NCBI GenBank assembly: GCA_017627975.1
Contig: JAGAFT010000026.1
Location: 1 to 5,522 of the forward strand
Source of the DNA: Oscillospiraceae bacterium
GTDB lineage: Bacteria; Bacillota_A; Clostridia; Oscillospirales; Oscillospiraceae
Length of the DNA stretch: 5,522 bases
Direction: 5' to 3'
Shown: positions 1 to 5,522 of the stretch, piece after piece
Layout of the letters: each line of letters opens with the position of its first letter
Numbering within the stretch: the first letter of the stretch is position 1
Program-made: the position numbers and the translations under genes
Notes under the pieces: generated by a model
Seen by the model: only the letters and a program-made list of their open reading frames with translations
What the model was told of the DNA's origin: nothing
The model's database searches: none

Positions 1-7
1 CACAGGA

Positions 8-37
8 ACAGCCATTACTTGGTTGCTTTTTGGCTGT
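8..37. repeat. Imperfectly placed inverted repeat over the promoter -35 region
   Basis: ACAGCCA (8-14) is the exact reverse complement of TGGCTGT (31-37), with a 16-nt centre. The right arm lies in the -35/-10 spacer of the predicted promoter and the -35 hexamer lies in the centre, so a dimeric regulator binding here could block or position RNA polymerase. There is no T-run after the right arm, so it is a poor intrinsic terminator for an upstream gene. A 7-bp repeat can arise by chance; the operator reading is inference only. Confidence 0.25.
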
Positions 38-51
38 GAATGACGTATAAT
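23..51 (+). promoter_or_regulatory. Predicted sigma-A (housekeeping) promoter for the three-gene operon
   Basis: A perfect -10 hexamer TATAAT (46-51) is preceded by a -35-like TTGCTT (23-28) with the ideal 17-nt spacer. The -35 keeps only TTG of the TTGACA consensus, and there is no extended -10 TG, so strength is probably moderate. Transcription would start near 56-60, leaving a leader of about 50 nt before the first gene. No other equally good promoter was noticed in the intergenic gaps, which are too short to hold one. Confidence 0.6.
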
Positions 52-81
52 CTCCATCATGAAAAGGCACCATTGAACCGG

Positions 82-93
82 CCTTTGAAAGGA
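82..93 (+). promoter_or_regulatory. Ribosome binding site of the MBOAT gene, inside a short palindrome
   Basis: AAAGGA (88-93) is the only SD-like sequence ahead of the ATG at 108. The spacing of 14 nt is longer than the usual 5-9. It overlaps the palindrome CCTTTGAAAGG (82-92), which could fold as a 4-bp stem with a 3-nt loop and partly hide the site. An in-frame TGA at 60-62 and the lack of another ATG, GTG or TTG codon in frame between it and 108 support the ATG at 108 as the start despite the poor spacing. Confidence 0.45.
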
Positions 94-107
94 TTTACGA
101 TTCCGAC

Positions 108-1544
108 ATGGTTTTTTCGAGTCTCATTTTCATTTATGCATTTCTTCCGCTGTCGCTGCTGTGTTACATGCTCTGCGGCAGTCTGAAGGCAAAGAACATC
201 TCACTGCTTGTATTTTCTTTGATATTTTACGCCTGGGGAGAGCCGAAGTATGTTCTGCTCCTGATGCTGATGGCGGCGGTGGACTGGTTCTGCGCGCTGC
301 GCATCGACATCGGCGAAAGTGCCGGGGAGAGAAAGCTGTGGCTGGCGCTGGCCGTGTTTGTCGATCTGCTTCTGATCGGGGTGTTCAAGTACGCCGGCCT
401 GGTCTGCTCCATCTTCGGAGAGGTCCCGGAGCTGGTACAGCGCATCGCGCTTCCGATCGGCATTTCGTTTTACACCTTCCAGCTGCTGACCTATGTGGTG
501 GATGTGTATCGGGGCGATGCCGAGGCGGAGCGTGCCTACTGGCATGTGCTGCTGTATGCGGCTTTGTTTCACCAGTGTGTGGCCGGCCCCATCGTGCGCT
601 ACAACAGCATTGCAGAAGAGCTCTTTGTGCAGCGCTCCGGCGCGGAGGAACTCACGGACGGCATCCGCCGTTTTACCTGCGGTCTGGCCAAGAAGGCTTT
701 GCTTGCCAATCCCTGCGGCGCCCTCGTGGACGCAATTCTGCTGACGGATCAGACAGCCTCCAGTTCGCAGCTTTTTGCGGAGAATCTCAGCCACCTGCAG
801 AGTGTTACGGTGCTGGGCACCTGGCTGGGGATGGCGGCTTTCATGCTGCAGATCTATCTGGACTTCAGCGCCTATTCCGACATGGCCATCGGCATGGGAA
901 AGGTCCTCGGCCTCCATTATCCGGAAAACTTCCGGTATCCCTATGCGGCGAAGTCCGTGACGGAGTTCTGGTGCAGATGGCACATGTCCCTGAGCACCTT
1001 TTTCCGGGATTATGTCTATATCCCGCTGGGGGGAAACCGCTGCTCGCTGCTTCGGAATGTTCTGAACACCTTCATCGTCTGGGCACTCACCGGGCTCTGG
1101 CACGGGGCAAGCTGGAACTTTGTCCTCTGGGGACTCTACTGGTTTGTCTTCCTGATGATTGAGCGCCTCTTCCTGAAAAAACTGCTGCAGCGCGTGCCGG
1201 TTCTGCCGCATCTGTATCTGGTGCTGATCGTCTTCCTGGGCTGGATCCTGTTCCGGTTCACGGACATCCGGCTGGGCTGGACCGTGGTGAAGGGCCTCTT
1301 CGGCCTGAACGGAAATGCGGCTTCGGACTTCCTTTCCGTCACCATGCTGGAAAACAATGTCTTTCTCCTGCTGGTATCGGCCATCGCCTGCACCCCGCTG
1401 CCGAAGGCTGTCTCCGACCGTCTGGCGGTGAACGGCGTCTGGGCGGGCTGCCGGAAGGCCCTGTTTCCGATCGTACTGCTCCTGCTCTCCACCTGCGCAC
1501 TGGTGGGGGAGAGCTACAACCCGTTTTTGTATTTTCAGTTCTGA
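108..1544 (+). CDS. MBOAT family O-acyltransferase (AlgI-like membrane protein)
   Basis: Polytopic inner-membrane acyltransferase of the MBOAT/AlgI type, 478 aa, close to the usual length for Firmicutes members. Known members take acyl groups from a cytoplasmic donor and pass them across the membrane for O-acylation of exported polysaccharide. Visible hallmarks: N-terminal MVFSSLIFIYAFLPL; LPIGISFYTFQ (115-125); AGPIVRY (159-165, usually preceded by FPQ, here FHQ); QIYLDFSAYSDMAIGMG (248-264); EFWCRWHMSLSTFFRDY (286-302) followed by YIPLGGNR; TGLWHGASWNFVLWG (328-342), where H332 is the expected catalytic histidine; and the C-terminal YNPFLYFQF. Roughly 10-11 hydrophobic segments are spread along the chain. 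The ATG at 108 fits the conserved family N-terminus. It is first in an operon, 12 nt before a DHHW/AlgX-like gene, its expected functional partner. The acyl group and acceptor polymer cannot be deduced. DltB (D-alanylation) is less likely because no dltA, dltC or dltD gene is visible here. Confidence 0.95.
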   Translation: MVFSSLIFIYAFLPLSLLCYMLCGSLKAKNISLLVFSLIFYAWGEPKYVLLLMLMAAVDWFCALRIDIGESAGERKLWLALAVFVDLLLIGVFKYAGLVCSIFGEVPELVQRIALPIGISFYTFQLLTYVVDVYRGDAEAERAYWHVLLYAALFHQCVAGPIVRYNSIAEELFVQRSGAEELTDGIRRFTCGLAKKALLANPCGALVDAILLTDQTASSSQLFAENLSHLQSVTVLGTWLGMAAFMLQIYLDFSAYSDMAIGMGKVLGLHYPENFRYPYAAKSVTEFWCRWHMSLSTFFRDYVYIPLGGNRCSLLRNVLNTFIVWALTGLWHGASWNFVLWGLYWFVFLMIERLFLKKLLQRVPVLPHLYLVLIVFLGWILFRFTDIRLGWTVVKGLFGLNGNAASDFLSVTMLENNVFLLLVSAIACTPLPKAVSDRLAVNGVWAGCRKALFPIVLLLLSTCALVGESYNPFLYFQF

Positions 1545-1549
1545 GGAGG
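1544..1549 (+). promoter_or_regulatory. Strong Shine-Dalgarno of the DHHW gene
   Basis: AGGAGG begins on the last base of the preceding TGA stop (1542-1544) and ends 7 nt before the ATG at 1557, which is optimal spacing. This fixes the start of the second gene. Because the site overlaps the upstream stop codon, ribosomes finishing the MBOAT gene could re-initiate directly, favouring coupled synthesis of the two partners. Confidence 0.85.
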
Positions 1550-1556
1550 CGGAGAC

Positions 1557-2960
1557 ATGAATCACGGACAACATGAAGCCGCCCCCCAGAGCGTTCAGAA
1601 ACGGCATGAACTGGAGCTGGCCGGACCGTTTATCGCGGTTTTGACCGTACTGGCGGTGATTTCCTTTATCCTGCCGCTGCGGCCGGAGACCTCGGTGCGA
1701 GAGAAGAGAAGACTCCGGGAGTTTCCGACCTTCACGGTGGGAAGCCTGCTGAGCGGTGAGTATTTCGACAGCATCGGCATGTGGTTTTCCGATACCTTCC
1801 CCGGACGGGAGGGCATGCTGGAGGTTTCGGACCGGATGAATGCCATGCACGGCCTGAACCGGAACGAGGTGGTCCTGAGCCAGACCGGCAGCGCGCAGAA
1901 TGACAACGCGAACCTGGACGCCCTGCTGGAACAGGCGGAAAAGGAAGCCTCCGAGCGGGAAGCGGCTGTGACGCCGACACCGAAACCCGTCCAGGAGCCG
2001 GAGCCTTCGGCGACTCCCGTTGTCGACCAGAACACGGTGGTCGAGGCCTGGGAGGGCATGAACGGGGAAGAGGAAGCGGCCATCTACGGTGACATGGTGG
2101 TAATCGACGGTACGGTGCTGTCCCGTCTGGGCTTTGATCAGAGCACCTCTGACCAGCATGTCGCCCTGATGAACAGGGCGGGTGACGCACTCGCTGCGCA
2201 GGGACGGCGATTCTTCAACCTCCCGGTCCCCACCAGTGTCAGCATTCTGCTCTCCTCGGATATGCTTGCAGAGCTGGGGGCGGCCGATCAGGGAAAGACC
2301 CTGCGCTACATGTTCGCCCAGGAGAACGAGAATGTCGGGAAGGTCAATGCTTTCAACAACCTTCTTGCGCATAACAGCGAGTATCTTTATTTCAATACCG
2401 ACCATCACTGGACGGCCCTGGGCGCGTACTACGCATACCAGAGCTTCTGTGAGACGGCAGGCTTTGAAGCGGTGCCGCTGAGTGACTTTACGGAGTGGAA
2501 CATGGGCACGTTCACCGGGAGCTGGTATTACTCGGTGAACAGCCGGAAATTGAAAACCGACGAAGTGATCGCCCTTGTGCCTCCCGGGAATGACTACATT
2601 CACATGGAAATCCTGGGCTATCCGGATTATACCAGCGTGATTGTCGACGAGACGGAGGCAGACTCCAACATGAAGTACAACTGCTTCATCGCCGGAGACA
2701 ACCCGCTGACCGTAATCACGAATGACGCTCTGCCGGATGCACCGGACTGCCTGGTAATCAAGGACTCCTTCGGAAACCCCTTTACGGTCTACCTGACCCA
2801 GCACTATCACAAAATCTATGTTCTGGACTACCGTAAGAACTTTACTCCGGTGAGCACGGTTGCGGAGCAATATGGGGTACAGGATGTCATCCTCGTGCAG
2901 AGCATCGGGGTCAGCCAGACCCGCCAGGCGCTTCCGCTGCTGGAGAATCTCATGAAGTAA
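1557..2960 (+). CDS. DHHW family protein (AlgX/AlgJ-like SGNH-fold O-acyltransferase candidate)
   Basis: A 467-aa protein with a basic/polar N-terminus, one hydrophobic segment (about 22-41) and no signal-peptidase site seen, so it is probably an N-terminally anchored extracytoplasmic protein. Family landmarks: REKRRLREFP (48-57); GEYFDSIGMWFSDTFPGRE (67-85); TDHHW (281-285), the motif that names the DHHW family; and IKDSFGNPF (401-409). By comparison with AlgX, whose triad is a DTHW Asp/His plus a later Ser, the probable triad is D282, H284 and S404. Known relatives transfer acetyl from the MBOAT partner to exported polysaccharide. An acidic then Pro/Thr-rich stretch (about 115-165, including TPTPKP and EPEPSATP) interrupts the region between the N-terminal part and the SGNH-like domain and looks like a flexible linker insertion. 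It is coupled to the upstream MBOAT gene through an overlapping SD. Enzyme class is confident; the actual substrate is unknown, and hydrolase rather than transferase activity cannot be excluded. Confidence 0.9.
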   Translation: MNHGQHEAAPQSVQKRHELELAGPFIAVLTVLAVISFILPLRPETSVREKRRLREFPTFTVGSLLSGEYFDSIGMWFSDTFPGREGMLEVSDRMNAMHGLNRNEVVLSQTGSAQNDNANLDALLEQAEKEASEREAAVTPTPKPVQEPEPSATPVVDQNTVVEAWEGMNGEEEAAIYGDMVVIDGTVLSRLGFDQSTSDQHVALMNRAGDALAAQGRRFFNLPVPTSVSILLSSDMLAELGAADQGKTLRYMFAQENENVGKVNAFNNLLAHNSEYLYFNTDHHWTALGAYYAYQSFCETAGFEAVPLSDFTEWNMGTFTGSWYYSVNSRKLKTDEVIALVPPGNDYIHMEILGYPDYTSVIVDETEADSNMKYNCFIAGDNPLTVITNDALPDAPDCLVIKDSFGNPFTVYLTQHYHKIYVLDYRKNFTPVSTVAEQYGVQDVILVQSIGVSQTRQALPLLENLMK

Positions 2961-2970
2961 GCGGCCGGAT

Positions 2971-5346
2971 ATGAATCATATACGATCGGGACGCCTTGTA
3001 ACAGTTGCCTTCCTCCTGTTCATCGGGGTCCTGGCAGCTGTGGCGCTGACGGGCTGCCTCTCGGACAGAGCAGGGACGCTGCCGACTTCGACTCCGGAAC
3101 CGACGGCCCTGGAGTGGGATCCCCATCATACGGGCACTCCGGAGCCGGGAGTGATCCGGATCAATGAAGTCATGGCCTCCAACAAGGCGACCGTCGCCGA
3201 TGAAGAAGGCTTCTTCCCGGACTGGCTTGAGCTTTGGAACAGCGGCGGGCAGGCCCGGACGCTTGATGGCTGGCGCATCCGCTGCGGCCATGACAGCTGG
3301 CAGCTGCCGTTGATGACGCTGGGGGCGGGAGAGTATCGCGTCGTCTTCTGCGATGGAAAAGACTTTGTCCGTCAGGGACGTATGCACAGCAATTTCTCAA
3401 TCTCCGCCGCCGGGGAGGAGATCAGCCTCTGGAGCCCGGACGGACAATGCATGGATCTGTTCCCGGCAACAACAGCGCAAGAGGACCGGAGCCTGTGGCG
3501 TGATGAGGCAGGGGGGTTCACTGCGGGGCTTTTTGCCACTCCGGGGTACGAAAACTCCGAAGAAGGCTACGCTGCAATGCAGAAGGCGGCCTCCGCGCGC
3601 ACCGGTGACCTGCTCATCAATGAGGCGATGCCCTCGGAGGAAACAGACTGGGTCGAAGTCCTGAATCCCACGGACCGGACACTGAATCTCGGCGACTACG
3701 CCCTGTCGGATAAAGAGAAGGATCGACTGTTTTGTCGACTGCCGGACCGTGAGATCGCCCCGGGAGAAGTCGTGCTCCTGTCCGGGGAACTGTCCTTTGC
3801 TTTGAACGCCGGGCAGGACGAGCTTTACCTCAGCCGAAAGGACGGCCTGCTCTGCGATTTCTGTCTGCTTCGCGATATTCCCTCCGGCTGCAGTTTCGGC
3901 AGAGACAGAGAAAAGGGCTTTTGTTACTTTGAAGAACCGACCCCCGGTGCCGCAAACGCGTCCGGGGTCCTCTTTGCGGGTGTACGTCCGGTGCTTGTCG
4001 GAAGAGATGGCCTTTTCGGTAACGACGAGGAGCTTGTTGCCGTACTCTCCGGACCGGGCACCATCCGCTTTACCGTGGATGGAAGTGAACCGACCGAGTC
4101 CTCCTTCGAGTACATCGGTCCGATGGCGGTGACGTCTACCTGCGTCATTCGGGCGGCAAGCTTTCAGGAGGACCATCTGCGCAGTGAGGTTCTTAGCCTG
4201 ACTTACCTTGTTGGAGAAGAGCACAGCCTGCCGGTTGTGAGTTTGGTCTGCGACGATGACGCCATGTTCGGCAAGTCGGGCGGCGTATATTACAGCCCTG
4301 ATCTGGATCTGGAGATTCCGGGGACGGTGATGTTTTATGATGGGGACGAGGGCTTCCGGATCGACTGCGGCGTAAAGCTCCACGGAGCGACATCCAAGTA
4401 TGTGCAGCAGAAAAAATCCTTGAAGCTGACCTTCCGGAACCGATATGAAGGCCCGCTCCGATACGATCTGTTCGGGAACGGCGTGACGGAATTCTCTTCG
4501 GTGCTGCTGCGCAATGCACAGGAGGGAAGAAGCTCCAGTTATATGAGAGACGCCCTGATGCACGACTGTGCAATCGAGTGCTTTCCGGAGCTCCCCGCTC
4601 AGGACCACCGCTATGCTGCTTTGTACATCAACGGCCGTTACTGGGGCCTGTACAACCTGCGGGAGGCGCACTCGGAGGAGCATTTTGCCGCTCACTACGG
4701 CGTCAGCGCCCAAGCCGTGACCCACTGGCACGAAAAATGGCCGCAAGACAGCCCGGCGGAAGAGCTCTTCCAATATGCCCTGAGTCACGACCTCTCCGAT
4801 CCGGAGGCCTATGACCATGTTGCAGCTCATCTCAACACCGACAGTGTGATTGCATGGCTGATTCTGCAGTACTACAGCGGAAACTTCGATTTCAACTCAC
4901 CCAATATGCGCTTCTACTGGTCGGAGGACCGTCTGTGGTACGTGCTGGTGGATCTGGATCTGGGCCTGTTCCAGTACGGCAGCCTTCCGGCTCTGACCGA
5001 CCGCGGATACTACGCCTATAACCGGCTTGCCGGTGCTTTGATGGAAAACGACGGTTTCCGGGAAGAATTTTGTCGGTGCTTCAATGATGCTCTTTGCGGC
5101 CCGCTGTCGGACGACAGAATGCTGGAGCGCATTGACCGCTTCGCGGAGGAGATTCGCCCGGAGATCGAACAGGAGAAGACCCGCTGGGGTGGAAGGATTG
5201 CAGACTGGGAAAGCCTCGTGCAGGGCATCCGGGACCGCATTACCTACGGGAAAGGGTATGCCGCTACGACGGTCCGGAACCTCGTCAGCACGAAGGCAAT
5301 CCACAACACGGAGGCAAAAGAGTATTTCCCGAATTTCATAAGCTGA
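2971..5346 (+). CDS. Lipoprotein with two lamin-tail domains, FN3-associated-like module and CotH kinase domain
   Basis: A 791-aa exported protein. Residues 1-28 form a lipoprotein signal peptide (basic start, hydrophobic 9-25, lipobox LTGC with lipid Cys29), then a Thr/Pro linker (about 37-60). Two lamin-tail-like domains follow: about 61-195 (opening VIRINEVMASNK, closing TPGYEN) and about 213-330 (opening LLINEAMPSE, closing PTPGAANAS). Residues about 363-400 (IRFTVDGSEPT, then IRAASF) match the chitobiase C-terminal/FN3-associated type. The CotH domain spans about 419-770: LPVVSLVCDDDAMFG, VKLHGATSKYVQQKKSLKL, LLRNAQEGRSSSYMRDAL, YINGRYWGLYNLRE (552-565), GNFDFNSPNMRFYW (637-650) and VLVDLDLGLF (658-667). 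D661/D663 are likely metal ligands. B. subtilis CotH is a shorter spore-coat kinase acting on coat proteins; here the kinase is surface-anchored with added modules. The ATG at 2971 has no clear SD, but the signal peptide demands it and an in-frame TGA lies at 2953-2955, so translation may be coupled to the gene ending 10 nt earlier. Sixteen further cysteines are unusual for an exported Firmicutes protein. The target is unknown. Confidence 0.9.
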   Translation: MNHIRSGRLVTVAFLLFIGVLAAVALTGCLSDRAGTLPTSTPEPTALEWDPHHTGTPEPGVIRINEVMASNKATVADEEGFFPDWLELWNSGGQARTLDGWRIRCGHDSWQLPLMTLGAGEYRVVFCDGKDFVRQGRMHSNFSISAAGEEISLWSPDGQCMDLFPATTAQEDRSLWRDEAGGFTAGLFATPGYENSEEGYAAMQKAASARTGDLLINEAMPSEETDWVEVLNPTDRTLNLGDYALSDKEKDRLFCRLPDREIAPGEVVLLSGELSFALNAGQDELYLSRKDGLLCDFCLLRDIPSGCSFGRDREKGFCYFEEPTPGAANASGVLFAGVRPVLVGRDGLFGNDEELVAVLSGPGTIRFTVDGSEPTESSFEYIGPMAVTSTCVIRAASFQEDHLRSEVLSLTYLVGEEHSLPVVSLVCDDDAMFGKSGGVYYSPDLDLEIPGTVMFYDGDEGFRIDCGVKLHGATSKYVQQKKSLKLTFRNRYEGPLRYDLFGNGVTEFSSVLLRNAQEGRSSSYMRDALMHDCAIECFPELPAQDHRYAALYINGRYWGLYNLREAHSEEHFAAHYGVSAQAVTHWHEKWPQDSPAEELFQYALSHDLSDPEAYDHVAAHLNTDSVIAWLILQYYSGNFDFNSPNMRFYWSEDRLWYVLVDLDLGLFQYGSLPALTDRGYYAYNRLAGALMENDGFREEFCRCFNDALCGPLSDDRMLERIDRFAEEIRPEIEQEKTRWGGRIADWESLVQGIRDRITYGKGYAATTVRNLVSTKAIHNTEAKEYFPNFIS

Positions 5347-5385
5347 AGCAGGAAGCCCACGCCAGCGGGGCTTCCTGCTTCTTTT
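5345..5385 (+). terminator. Strong Rho-independent terminator at the operon end
   Basis: GAAGCAGGAAGCCC (5345-5358) pairs perfectly over 14 bp with GGGCTTCCTGCTTC (5368-5381) around a 9-nt loop, ACGCCAGCG. It is followed by TTTT (5382-5385). The stem starts on the second base of the TGA stop (5344-5346) of the lipoprotein gene, so there is no untranslated gap. The T-run is only four long and is cut off by G and then the group II intron, suggesting the original T-tract or flank was split by the insertion. Confidence 0.93.
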
Positions 5386-5386
5386 G

Positions 5387-5522
5387 GTGCGCCCGGCGAG
5401 CGCACATTCTAACGGGTGAAAGTCCCGAGACCGCCCGGCAGCGGGAAGGTCACAGCCAAAGCCAAGGGTGTCCGTTGTGAAGCGGAATCTGAAGGAAGGC
5501 AGCGGCAAAACTCTGGCCCGAC
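5387..5522 (+). mobile_element. Group II intron, 5' end (domain I), bacterial class C-like, truncated by window end
   Basis: A self-splicing ribozyme/retroelement begins here; only the first 136 nt are visible. It opens with GTGCG, the group II 5' consensus (GUGYG). The arrangement GTGCGCCCGGC, TCTAACGGGTGAAAGTCCCGA, AAGGGTGTCCG (5464-5474) and GGAATCTGAAGGAAG (5484-5498) followed by GCGGCAAA matches, from memory, the start of class IIC introns such as that of Oceanobacillus iheyensis. Visible helices: GTGCGC (5387-5392) with GCGCAC (5400-5405); CGGG (5413-5416) with CCCG (5424-5427); a two-part stem, GACC/GGTC (5429-5432/5448-5451) enclosing CCCG/CGGG (5434-5437/5442-5445); and TCCG/CGGA (5471-5474/5483-5486). 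It sits on the same strand as, and directly after, an intrinsic terminator, the known target of class C introns. The reverse-transcriptase/maturase ORF, domains V-VI and the 3' end would lie beyond 5522, so whether it is intact is unknown. Confidence 0.88.

Noticed and set aside
8..37. The inverted repeat at the window start as a terminator of an upstream gene
   Set aside because: The stem is only 7 bp with a 16-nt loop and is not followed by a T-run. No coding sequence is visible before it.
161..1162. A 333-codon open frame in another plus-strand frame inside the MBOAT gene
   Set aside because: Its translation is Arg/Gly/His-rich with no family signature, while the overlapping frame carries all MBOAT motifs.
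201..2870. An 889-codon open frame on the minus strand spanning parts of the first two genes
   Set aside because: It is exactly in codon register with both plus-strand genes, which happen to share a frame. It stays open because TTA, CTA and TCA codons are avoided in this GC-rich coding sequence. Its product is Arg/Gln/His-rich, has no recognisable domain, and crosses the real gene boundary.
1557..2960. A D-alanylation (Dlt) reading of the MBOAT/DHHW pair
   Set aside because: The second protein carries the DHHW and KDSFG motifs of the AlgX/AlgJ-like group rather than DltD features, and no DltA or DltC gene is present.
3397..4830. A 477-codon minus-strand open frame within the lipoprotein/CotH gene
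   Set aside because: It has the same cause: it is in register with the plus gene and ends where that gene uses a TCA codon. No domain or convincing start context was seen.
5506..5510. CAAAA in the intron, complementary to the TTTTG just before the junction, as a possible EBS1
   Set aside because: The GGCAAA context is part of a segment conserved among class C introns whatever their target. The true EBS1 loop is expected further downstream, outside the window.

Overview
The window looks like GC-rich Clostridia/Firmicutes chromosome, probably from a gut-type lineage such as Oscillospirales or Christensenellales. This is inferred from three things: strong Shine-Dalgarno usage before the second gene, Thr/Pro-rich linkers (TPTPKP, TSTPEPT) in exported proteins, and a gene set (MBOAT, DHHW, lamin-tail/CotH protein) that often sits together in such genomes. 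No marker gene is present, so the taxonomic placement is tentative.

Layout. Positions 1-107 are a leader with a good sigma-A type promoter (TTGCTT, 17-nt spacer, TATAAT), a small inverted repeat overlapping it, and an SD-like AAAGGA lying in a short palindrome. Three plus-strand genes follow with gaps of only 12 and 10 nt, so they read as one operon: (1) 108-1544, a polytopic MBOAT O-acyltransferase of the AlgI type; (2) 1557-2960, a membrane-anchored DHHW/AlgX-like SGNH-fold protein; (3) 2971-5346, a lipoprotein with two lamin-tail domains, a chitobiase C-terminal-like/FN3-associated module and a CotH-type kinase domain. A strong intrinsic terminator (5345-5385) begins inside the stop codon of the third gene. 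Immediately after its T-run comes the 5' end of a group II intron (GTGCG at 5387, running off the window end), whose domain I sequence resembles the bacterial group IIC class. Class C introns are known to insert just downstream of intrinsic terminators, and this junction fits that rule.

How the genes may work together. MBOAT plus DHHW/AlgX-like pairs are known to move acyl (usually acetyl) groups across the membrane and attach them to exported polysaccharides. The third product should be exported and lipid-anchored on the same outer face, and CotH-family proteins are secretory-pathway kinases. The joint inference is an envelope-modification cassette that could combine O-acylation with phosphorylation or surface display. 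The substrate cannot be read from the sequence, and no polysaccharide polymerase or glycosyltransferase gene lies in the window. All large minus-strand and alternate-frame ORFs are best explained as shadows of these three genes.
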